Assembly: GCF_000519265.1 (NCBI RefSeq)
Contig: NZ_KI912608.1
Span: 1,483,582-1,547,581, forward strand
Direction of reading: 5' to 3'
Source of the DNA: Desulfonatronum lacustre DSM 10312
Lineage (GTDB): Bacteria > Desulfobacterota > Desulfovibrionia > Desulfovibrionales > Desulfonatronaceae
DNA length: 64,000 nucleotides
A program made the position numbers and the translations under genes. Below the pieces are notes generated by a model. It saw only the letters and a list, made by a program, of their open reading frames with translations. It made no database searches and was not told where the DNA came from. Positions 33,198 to 39,990 of the stretch are shown here, piece by piece (positions within the stretch are counted from its first letter, which is position 1; each line of letters begins with the position of its first letter).

Positions 33198-33716
33198 ATG
33201 AACAAAGGTGACGGCGGATGGAGCCCGTATTTGGCCGGAGGGCTCAGCGGCCTGGTCGGGGTGATGTCGGTCTGGCTGGCCGGACAGTTTTTCGGTGCGT
33301 CCACGTCCTTCGTGCGCACGGCGGGGATGATCGAGCAATGGTTCAGTCCGGAGCGGGTCGGCCAGCTGGAGTACTTCATCCGGGTGGTCCCGCGCATCGA
33401 CTGGCAGTGGATGTTCGTGATCGGGATCGTCCTCGGCTCCCTGGTCTCGGCCTGGACTTCAGGATCGTTCCGCTGGCAGTCCGTTCCGGACATGTGGCGG
33501 GAACGCTTCGGCCACACCCCGGTCAAGCGGGCCGTGGTCGCCTTTTCCGGCGGCGTGGTGGCCATGTTCGGGGCCAGATTGGCTGACGGCTGACCCAGCG
33601 GTCATGGGTTGAGCGGTTCGCTTCAACTGGCTGTCAGCGGTTTTGTGGCTTTGGTCTGCTTTTTTATCGGCGGGATGATCATGGCCCGCATCGTCTATGG
33701 AGGTGGCAAGTCATGA
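33198..33716 (+). CDS. YeeE/YedE transporter, first half; probable selenoprotein with in-frame UGA
   Basis: A 172-residue membrane protein if the UGA at 33591-33593 is decoded. The frame up to the UGA gives 131 residues ending GGVVAMFGARLADG. After it the frame continues PSGHGLSGSLQLAVSGFVALVCFFIGG and ends at 33716, overlapping the next start as ATGA. YeeE/YedE proteins have a conserved G-C-x-S-G-H-G motif at this place, so UGA replaces the conserved Cys. A hairpin 33608-33627 with loop GGTTC begins 15 bases after the UGA (loop at 21) and fits a bacterial SECIS. AAGGAGG precedes the ATG at 33198. The family carries thiosulfate-type sulfur and has been linked to selenium. Confidence 0.8.
33608..33627 (+). 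promoter_or_regulatory. Candidate bacterial SECIS hairpin
   Basis: The stem GTTGAGC (33608-33614) pairs with GCTTCAAC (33620-33627) with one bulged T, around the loop GGTTC (33615-33619). An outer CCAG/CTGG pair (33595-33598 with 33627-33630) could extend it but competes for C33627. The loop lies 21 bases after the UGA, within the usual 16-37 range, and starts with GG, as SelB-binding loops do. Folding was done by eye only. Confidence 0.6.
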
Positions 33717-34240
33717 ACATCCTGATCTACGGACTGATCACCGGTTTCCTGTTCGGCTTCCTGCTCCAGAAGGGCCGCGTGCTGCGCTATGACAAGCAGC
33801 TCGGCGCGCTGCGATTGATGGACATGACCATCGTCAAGTTCATGCTTTCCAGCGTGATCGTGGGCATGGTCGGGGTGTACCTGCTTCAGGATCTGGGAGT
33901 GGCCAAGCTCTCGGTCAAACCCCTGATGCTCGGACCGATCATCATCGGCGGCCTGCTTTTCGGACTGGGCTGGGGTCTGCTGGGTTACTGCCCGGGCACC
34001 TCCATGGGAGCCCTGGGCGAGGGGCGCTGGGACGCGCTGTGGGGTATTCTGGGGATGATCGTGGGCGGGGGACTCTTTGCCGAAGCCTATCCCTGGCTGC
34101 GCTCCACGGTCTATAACTGGGGCGACTACGGACGTCTGACCCTGCCGGAAATGCTCGGCGTCAATCACTGGCTGATCATTCCGGTATTCATCGTCGGCGC
34201 GATCTTGCTTTTTCGTTGGTTTGAACGCAAGGGGCTTTAG
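33713..34240 (+). CDS. YeeE/YedE transporter, second half
   Basis: A 175-residue membrane protein with about five hydrophobic segments. The GFLLQKGRVLRYDKQLGALRLMDMTIVKFMLSS opening and the FGLGWGLLGYCPGTSMGALGEG segment, with its conserved Cys, are typical of the C-terminal half of YeeE/YedE. In many bacteria the two halves are fused; here they are two overlapping genes (ATGA) and should form one transporter. The second conserved Cys is a normal Cys here, in contrast to the first half. A long imperfect hairpin without a T run follows at 34249-34292. Confidence 0.9.
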   Translation: MNILIYGLITGFLFGFLLQKGRVLRYDKQLGALRLMDMTIVKFMLSSVIVGMVGVYLLQDLGVAKLSVKPLMLGPIIIGGLLFGLGWGLLGYCPGTSMGALGEGRWDALWGILGMIVGGGLFAEAYPWLRSTVYNWGDYGRLTLPEMLGVNHWLIIPVFIVGAILLFRWFERKGL

Positions 34241-34364
34241 CCCTTTCCTTCCCTTCCGGGTGCGCCTCCCCAATTTTGCGCCCGGAAGGGAAAAGGGGTA
34301 GGCTCATGCTTCAACACGGCAGATCCCCTTCCACTCAACGTTCGCCCCATTCTTCCCAACACGC

Positions 34365-35426
34365 ATGACCCAATCCTACCACGCCCTGGCCCTCTACTCC
34401 GGAGGCCTGGACAGCATCCTGGCCATGAAGACCGTGCTCGACCAGGGACTGCGGGTCCTTGGCCTGCATTTCTGTTCCCCGTTTTTCGGCCATCCGGATA
34501 AAATCGAACATTGGCAACGCATTTATGGGCTGGAAATCCACCCCGTGGACGTGCACCAAACGTTTATCGACATTTTGCGCCAAGGCCCGCGCTTCGGCTA
34601 CGGCAAGGTGCTCAACCCCTGCGTGGACTGCAAGATCACCATGCTCTCCCATGCCAGGTCGTTGATGGACCAGTACGGCGCCCGGTTTCTGATCAGCGGC
34701 GAAGTCCTGGGCCAGCGGCCCATGTCCCAGCGCCGGGACACCTTGAACCTGATCAGCAAGCAGGCCGAGGTCCGCGACCTGTTGCTGCGTCCGCTTTGCG
34801 CCGGGCATATGCCCTCCACGCCCATGGAGGAGGAAGGCCTGGTGGACCGCACCCGGCTGCATTCCATTTCCGGCCGCGGACGCAAGGACCAGCTCCGTCT
34901 GGCCGAATCTTACGGACTGGCCGAAATCCCCACTCCGGCCGGCGGCTGCCTGCTGGCGGAACAGGAATCCGCCAAACGATTCTGGCCGGTCCTGACCCGC
35001 ATTCCCGAGCCGTCCCCGCACGACTTCGCCCTGGCCAACATGTCCCGGCAATACTGGAACGACGGACTTTGGATGATGGTCGGCCGCAACAAGTCGAATA
35101 ACGATGCCCTGGCGCGCATGGCCCAGGCCGAGGATCTGCTGTTCAAGACCGCGGACGTCCAAGGCCCCCTGGCCCTGGGCCGTCGCAAGCCGGGCATAAT
35201 CTGGACCGAGGAGGATATCCGCCGGGCCGCGACCTTCGTGGCCGGCTTCACCGCGAAAAAACGCCCCCCTGGACAAACTCCCCTGATTCGCGTCACCAGT
35301 TCCGGCCAATCCTCCACCCTGGAATGCCCCGCCGAATCCCCGTCCGAAACCGGCTGGGCGGAGTTCACCTGGGATCGGACCAAACGAGAAAAGCAGGACT
35401 GGATCGACGCCAATTCCCCGTCCTAA
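34365..35426 (+). CDS. PP-loop tRNA-thiolation-like protein with NFACT-R-like C-terminus
   Basis: A 353-residue protein. The N-terminal PP-loop ALYSGGLDSILAMK (residues 8-21) is the ATP pyrophosphatase site of ThiI/MnmA-like enzymes; NPCVDCKITML (about 83-93) supplies candidate catalytic Cys residues. The later segment WMMVGRNKSNNDALARMAQAEDLLFKTADVQGP (about 225-260) resembles the NFACT-R (DUF814) domain seen in RNA-binding proteins. Such ThiI-like fusions occur in sulfate reducers, and a tRNA is the probable substrate. It follows the YeeE pair by about 125 bases on the same strand, which suggests but does not prove a sulfur or selenium link. Confidence 0.75.
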   Translation: MTQSYHALALYSGGLDSILAMKTVLDQGLRVLGLHFCSPFFGHPDKIEHWQRIYGLEIHPVDVHQTFIDILRQGPRFGYGKVLNPCVDCKITMLSHARSLMDQYGARFLISGEVLGQRPMSQRRDTLNLISKQAEVRDLLLRPLCAGHMPSTPMEEEGLVDRTRLHSISGRGRKDQLRLAESYGLAEIPTPAGGCLLAEQESAKRFWPVLTRIPEPSPHDFALANMSRQYWNDGLWMMVGRNKSNNDALARMAQAEDLLFKTADVQGPLALGRRKPGIIWTEEDIRRAATFVAGFTAKKRPPGQTPLIRVTSSGQSSTLECPAESPSETGWAEFTWDRTKREKQDWIDANSPS

Positions 35427-35437
35427 CACGGCCATCC

Positions 35438-36415
35438 ATGGACACCCTCCTCAACATCGGCCTGATCGTGATCAGCGCCGCGCTGCTCTGGAAAGGGGCG
35501 GAGCTGATCGTGGACAGCGCCGCGGCCATTGCCCGGCGCTGGGGCATTTCCGAGCTGGTCATCGGCCTGACCATCGTCGCCGCCGGAACCTCGGCTCCGG
35601 AATTCCTGGTCACCGTGACCGCCGCGTATCAGGGCTTGCCCGCCATTGCCCTTTCCAACGTCCTGGGGTCCAACATTTTCAACCTGGGCCTGATCCTCGG
35701 CCTAGTGGCCATGATCCGCCCCATTCCAACCCACCCTACCCTGCTCTACCGGGACGGAGGCCTGTTGCTGGGCCTGACCATTGCGATCATGACCATGATT
35801 TACCTGGATATTCTGGGAAGGTGGTCGGGCATGATCCTGCTGGGCGGCCTTGTCGGCTACACAACGCTGCTCTTCGTCCGCGCACCGAAGGAGATTGCCC
35901 GGATCGCGATGGATTCCGGAACCCAGGCTGGGGAAGGAACGAGTGGAGAGAACGGCCAAGAGAAAAAGGTCGCCTGGCGAACCTACCTGCTGCTTCTGAC
36001 GGGCTTCATCGGCGTGGCCCTGGGCGGCAGGATCATGGTCCAGGCGGCCACGGAACTGGCCCTGGTCCTGGGAGTGAGTCAATGGACCATCGGCGTGACC
36101 ATCGTCGCCGCCGGAACCTCCCTGCCGGAGCTGGCCACCTGTCTGGCCGCCTCGCTCAAGGGCCGCAACGACATGATCCTGGGGAACCTGCTGGGCAGCG
36201 ACATTTTCAACTTCGCCGGAGTCCTGGGCCTGACCATGCTCCTGCGCCCCCTCCATGCCCCGGAAAACGCCCTGCTCTCCATGCTCCTGCTCAACGCCAT
36301 GATGCTCCTGGTCCTGCTCTTCATCCGCAGCAACTGGGGCATCTCCAGAACAGAGGGAGCGCTACTGATCTGCATGGCCCTGGCCCGCTGGGGCGTGGAT
36401 ATTTCAGGCGCGTGA
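35438..36415 (+). CDS. CaCA-family sodium/calcium exchanger
   Basis: A 325-residue membrane protein with ten or eleven hydrophobic segments. Both alpha repeats are present: GLTIVAAGTSAPEFLVTVTAA and later GVTIVAAGTSLPELATCLAAS, each with the ion-binding GTSxPE motif, plus SNVLGSNIFNLGLILG and GNLLGSDIFNFAGVLG. It exchanges Na+ (or H+) for Ca2+ across the inner membrane. It begins 12 bases after the PP-loop gene, so it may share its transcript. A second, different CaCA exchanger lies at 41.7-42.6 kb. Confidence 0.92.
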   Translation: MDTLLNIGLIVISAALLWKGAELIVDSAAAIARRWGISELVIGLTIVAAGTSAPEFLVTVTAAYQGLPAIALSNVLGSNIFNLGLILGLVAMIRPIPTHPTLLYRDGGLLLGLTIAIMTMIYLDILGRWSGMILLGGLVGYTTLLFVRAPKEIARIAMDSGTQAGEGTSGENGQEKKVAWRTYLLLLTGFIGVALGGRIMVQAATELALVLGVSQWTIGVTIVAAGTSLPELATCLAASLKGRNDMILGNLLGSDIFNFAGVLGLTMLLRPLHAPENALLSMLLLNAMMLLVLLFIRSNWGISRTEGALLICMALARWGVDISGA

Positions 36416-36457
36416 GCATGCGTCTTCGCGTGGTCCATCACTCGGGTCAATCTTCAA

Positions 36458-36647
36458 TTCCTGGTATCTACTCAGCACATTTTGTATCCGCCCTTGCTCC
36501 GGCAATCGGAGTCGGGGTCGCTATCGGAATCGGAATCGGAACAGAAAAAATTTTGAACGCTTCCCAGCGTTTTCGATCCCGATCCCGATACCGATCCCGA
36601 CTCCGACCCCGACAACGGCATTACTCTATGCTGAATAGTTACAATTT
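36458..36647. repeat. Hexamer-array inverted repeat, copy G
   Basis: Left arm 36503-36541 (ATCGGA/GTCGGGG units), right arm 36574-36614 (CGATCC/CCGATA units) around a 32-base AT-rich loop. The outer flanks TACTCAGCA (about 36470-36478) and TGCTGAATAGT (36629-36639) form imperfect terminal inverted repeats. The right flank runs into the 3' end of hipA, supplying its last codons. It lies between two convergent genes. Confidence 0.75.
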
Positions 36648-37969
36648 CTGTTTCGAATGAACCTGTCCCGGGCGTGCAGCAGTCCGTTGAATATTGGTTC
36701 CGCCACACTGCTCGGGAAATCGGTTGGTACTTGCCGAGCAACACTTGCAATCACGCCATCCAGTCGTTGGAGTATTTCCGAGATGATTGCTTCCATCTCA
36801 TCCGTGGGAAAGTGGCAGGTTTTAGCTGTACTGATCCAATGCCTGTTCAGAATTTTGAACCAATGATACTGGCGATTTGCTCCGCGCACAGCCATGGCCA
36901 TTTTTATTTTGCGTTCCTCCAGATTCCGTTTCGCAAGACAGGGATACGCGGAAATGATGTCGTAGAGTGGAGTGAGGTGGTAAATCCCTCCCGTCTGAAT
37001 ATAAATGCTGAAATTTTTGGCATGCCCATCGATCGCGGCCAACAACCAGAAGAGGAAATTCGCCGTGAGGAATGTTTTTCTGTCCGCAAAACTTCTGGAT
37101 GATCCGAGGAGCAGCTTCATGATGTTTTCAATACCCGGCCCGCCGTCGCTTTCGTATTTGAGAGCTGGAGCGACGCCCAGCGCCTGACACATGTCCTCCT
37201 GAGGCAACCGGACGATCCAGGACTGATCCTCTGACGCCCTCCTGTCGAACCGTTTGATGACAAGAGCGTTTACGCCCGCAAACTGCCTCATGCTTGCTTC
37301 GGCAACCGGGAGCCCGAATTCCTTGATGATTTGATGGCAAAGCCATTCATTTTCCACACTGTCGGACAAGTCGATGTTTTGATGTTCGAGGCGGCCGATC
37401 GGCAGCTTCAGGATATGGGTGGTCGGAGTTGAGCCATGGGGACGATGCCATTTTCCATCGTGATGGAGCAACGCTGTTTTATCCTGCGCTCCAGCCAGTG
37501 ATATCCGGAAATCATCCTCGCCGGAAATGCCGAGCGGCATGATCCGGCTGTTGCTGAGTATCCCGGCTATCTGATCATCGGTGACAGGAGTGGCGTCAAT
37601 GTCATGGACTGGTGGAGGGTCTCTTTCGATCGGACAGAGTTGGACCGCACCGATACAGTCACGCCCGATATGCGACAGCAGATCAAAGCTGTTGTCCGAG
37701 GGAGTCTGGAATTTCCGTTGGAGATGACGCCTGACGGCCTGGTTGTCCGGGAGGAGATTGTCATAATAATTTTCCACCACTTCCCCGGAATACGGCTCTG
37801 CTCGCAACGGCATTGAAAGCGACAGGGGCCGTGCTGAATTTTCGCGCATCCAGTGTTCATGATAGGCAAATTCGAGCTTGCCGCTCGAATGACGCCTGAG
37901 CGTCCCCACCCGGAGACCATTCATCCAGACGGAGAGTTCCCTCGAAAGCTTGCGGCGCCCCATCACCAT
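36626..37969 (-). CDS. hipA: HipA-type serine/threonine kinase toxin
   Basis: A 447-residue protein. The N-terminal couple_hipA domain (LSVWMNGLRVGTLRR) is followed by the kinase core with the SLAGAQDKTALL glycine-rich loop, LPTTHILKLPI and the catalytic LLAAIDGHAKNFSIYI (H-x-D-variant and N) and LTPLYDIISA (metal-binding D). HipA toxins phosphorylate a glutamyl-tRNA synthetase or similar target and induce dormancy. The C-terminal residues RNRNCNYSA lie in the flank of hexamer array G, so the end may differ from the ancestor. A 140-base fragment of a second hipA copy is at 46.84-46.99 kb. Confidence 0.92.
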   Translation of the reverse strand: MVMGRRKLSRELSVWMNGLRVGTLRRHSSGKLEFAYHEHWMRENSARPLSLSMPLRAEPYSGEVVENYYDNLLPDNQAVRRHLQRKFQTPSDNSFDLLSHIGRDCIGAVQLCPIERDPPPVHDIDATPVTDDQIAGILSNSRIMPLGISGEDDFRISLAGAQDKTALLHHDGKWHRPHGSTPTTHILKLPIGRLEHQNIDLSDSVENEWLCHQIIKEFGLPVAEASMRQFAGVNALVIKRFDRRASEDQSWIVRLPQEDMCQALGVAPALKYESDGGPGIENIMKLLLGSSRSFADRKTFLTANFLFWLLAAIDGHAKNFSIYIQTGGIYHLTPLYDIISAYPCLAKRNLEERKIKMAMAVRGANRQYHWFKILNRHWISTAKTCHFPTDEMEAIISEILQRLDGVIASVARQVPTDFPSSVAEPIFNGLLHARDRFIRNRNCNYSA

Positions 37970-38205
37970 GCATCCTCATCCGGCTTTGCCCTCGGCTGAA
38001 TCACCAGCTCCAGATCGAGGGCTGCAAGAAGTCGAAAAAGCGTATCCACCCTGGTCGGAATTCCTCGTTCGATGCTCGACACGGTGACTTGATTCACGCC
38101 CGCCGGTTTCCCGGCTTCAGTCTGGTTCAGCCCCTTGCCCTTGCGCAGGGCTCTGAGCGATGCTCCAAGAGACTCTGCCGAGGTGACCTTGATTCGTGTT
38201 TGCAT
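37963..38205 (-). CDS. hipB: HipB-type antitoxin, XRE helix-turn-helix
   Basis: An 80-residue DNA-binding protein. The helix-turn-helix is visible as LGASLRALRKGKGLNQTEAGKPAGVNQVTVSSIERG (about residues 13-48), and the C-terminus LFRLLAALDLELVIQPR is typical of HipB. It should bind HipA and repress the operon. The start at 38205 is the ATG just before the conserved region, since the upstream frame (to 38550) is AT-rich and lacks motifs. It overlaps hipA by seven bases, upstream as expected for the pair. Confidence 0.9.
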   Translation of the reverse strand: MQTRIKVTSAESLGASLRALRKGKGLNQTEAGKPAGVNQVTVSSIERGIPTRVDTLFRLLAALDLELVIQPRAKPDEDAW

Positions 38206-38543
38206 GGCTGTTGAATAGTGTTTCAAGTTATAAATAAAATTTATTCTTTTTTTGATATAAATATAAAATATTGTCAATGCTGTTAAGAAATGAAGTGGAG
38301 ATCCGTTGGATCCGGAGCAGGCCCGTCCCGGCGTGCACCGCCCGCGACCCGCAGCGAAGGATTTGGCACGTGGACGCCCTGAAACTGGAGGACTTGGCTC
38401 CTCCGGCAGGAAGCGTGAGGCAAAATCCAGAAAGGCGACTCCCGTGATAAGAACGGTGGCGAGCCTTAGAGCGATGATTTTTTGACTCGAGGGTGATCCC
38501 AAGGGGTGATGGCACCTCAACAAGTACGGGTGGGAAATCACGC
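38206..38543. other. Gene-free stretch upstream of hipBA
   Basis: The first 80 bases are AT-rich (TATAAATAAAATTTATTC) and probably hold the hipBA promoter with HipB operators. The rest is GC-rich with no credible frame. It ends at the first copy of the 142-base direct repeat. Confidence 0.5.
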
Positions 38544-38685
38544 CCCGCAACAGGAGAGGGTATCATTGATCAAGCAGGAGGCCGGTTGTGCGGCCTCCTG
38601 CTGTTGTTTCGACGCGTTCCGCGCGGGTTGGCTATTTGCGGAGCTGTTCAAACAGGGCCGCGGCTTCGGCAGGCGGTCTTTGCTC
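38544..38685. repeat. 142-bp direct repeat, left copy
   Basis: Identical to 42687-42828 apart from one base (GGCAGGCGG versus GGCAGGAGG). It includes the palindrome AGCAGGAGGCCG/CGGCCTCCTGCT and the last 18 codons of the DUF2087-type gene, of which this copy is a headless 3' remnant. It bounds a 4.0-kb segment; its last two bases lie inside the stop codon of the aminotransferase gene. Confidence 0.92.
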
Positions 38686-39877
38686 AACACTCAGTTGGAT
38701 CGGAAGCGGTTCGTGCTGCGTCGGCCAGGATGGCGACGGCTTTTTCCAGCGTGGTTTCGTCAGAATTGGTGAAGTTCAGACGCATGGCGTGCGCGCCTTG
38801 ATCGGGGTCGGCAAAGAAGAATTTTCCGGGGACGAACGCCACGTTTCGAGCAATGGTCTGTTCGTTGAGCTTCTCGGTATCGATCCCGCAAGGCCCTTGC
38901 AGCCAGACGAACATGCCCCCCTCGGGCCGTGTCCAGTGGTATCCGTCGGGCATGTGTCGCGAAAGGGCGGCGAGCATGGCGGTCTGTCGGGGGTGGTACA
39001 GGTCGATGATGCGCGGCAGGTGGCGCGTCATATGCCCGCCGACGATATACTCGGCGGCCAGCGCCTGACAAAACGTGCTCGTGTGCAGGTCGATTCCCTG
39101 TTTCGCCACGACCAGCCATTGTTGTATCGGCTTGGGGGCCGCGCAGTAGCCGATGCGCAAGCCGGGAGAAAAGACTTTCGAAAAGGTGCCGGCGTAGACG
39201 ACTTTCTCGGGCGCCAGGCTTTTGATCGAAGGCACGTCCGTTCCCTGGTAGCGCAGCGCGCTGTAGGGATCGTCCTCGACCAATACGACATCATATTTGC
39301 GGATCAGACGCGCGATCTCCAGGCGTCGAGCAAAAGGAAGCGTACGACCGCTCGGGTTCTGGAACGTGGGCACCAGATAGATGAACTTGATTTTGGTGCG
39401 TTGCAGTGTTTCTTCAAGCGCTTCAGGGATCAAGCCTTCATCGTCGCTTTCCATGGTCACGAACCGGGGTGCGTAGGGCCGGAAAGCCTGCAGCGCACCC
39501 AGATAGGTCGGCGATTCGACCGCTATCGCATCACCCTCCGAAATCAGGATCATCCCGATCATGTCCAGCAAGCCCTGGGAACCGCTGGTCACCAGGATGT
39601 CGTCGGCATCAGCGTCGATGTGCATTGTTTTGAGCAGGACGCTCAAGTTTTCGCGCAGCGGTCCGAAGCCCTCGGTGGTTCCGTACTGCAGGGCCGACGC
39701 GCCGTAGCGGGACAAGACCGCTTCCGTCAACCGAGGCATCAGATGGATCGGAAAACTCTCCGGAGCCGGAATGCCGCCGGCCAGGGAGATCATCCCCGGC
39801 TGGGAGACCACCTTGAGGATCTCGCGAATGGCGCTGGCGGTCATATGACGGGTACGCTCGGCAAATACTAACATCAT
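38684..39877 (-). CDS. PLP-dependent aminotransferase, fold type I
   Basis: A 397-residue aminotransferase of the LysN/2-aminoadipate type. SLAGGIPAPESFP at the N-terminus, LQYGTTEGFGPLRE, YLVPTFQNPSGRTL and the PLP-Lys in YAGTFSKVFSPGLRIGY (Lys near residue 236) are the family landmarks. Substrate specificity cannot be read from sequence. Divergent from the MocR-type regulator at 39991 with a 113-base spacer, it is the probable target of that regulator. It is on the 4.0-kb insert between 142-bp repeats, and its stop codon coincides with the repeat edge. Confidence 0.88.
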   Translation of the reverse strand: MMLVFAERTRHMTASAIREILKVVSQPGMISLAGGIPAPESFPIHLMPRLTEAVLSRYGASALQYGTTEGFGPLRENLSVLLKTMHIDADADDILVTSGSQGLLDMIGMILISEGDAIAVESPTYLGALQAFRPYAPRFVTMESDDEGLIPEALEETLQRTKIKFIYLVPTFQNPSGRTLPFARRLEIARLIRKYDVVLVEDDPYSALRYQGTDVPSIKSLAPEKVVYAGTFSKVFSPGLRIGYCAAPKPIQQWLVVAKQGIDLHTSTFCQALAAEYIVGGHMTRHLPRIIDLYHPRQTAMLAALSRHMPDGYHWTRPEGGMFVWLQGPCGIDTEKLNEQTIARNVAFVPGKFFFADPDQGAHAMRLNFTNSDETTLEKAVAILADAARTASDPTEC

Positions 39878-39990
39878 CTTTCCCTGCCTTTATTGAATAG
39901 GTTCCGGGTGTGTCGAAATATGTTGCGGAACCATAGCTTGTTCAGATAAACAGGGGCAGATACAAAAAATCATAAATAAATGCAGTACAG

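Noticed and set aside
33591-33593. UGA in the first YeeE gene taken as an ordinary stop giving a 131-residue protein
   Set aside because: The frame after it keeps the family motif SGHG, the membrane pattern and the ATGA overlap with the next gene, which a true stop would not preserve. A sequencing error (TGC to TGA) remains possible and is noted as a refuting result.
7279-36647. Hexamer arrays considered as rho-independent terminators
   Set aside because: Arms are too long and degenerate, there is no T tract, and several copies lie between divergent genes where a terminator makes no sense.
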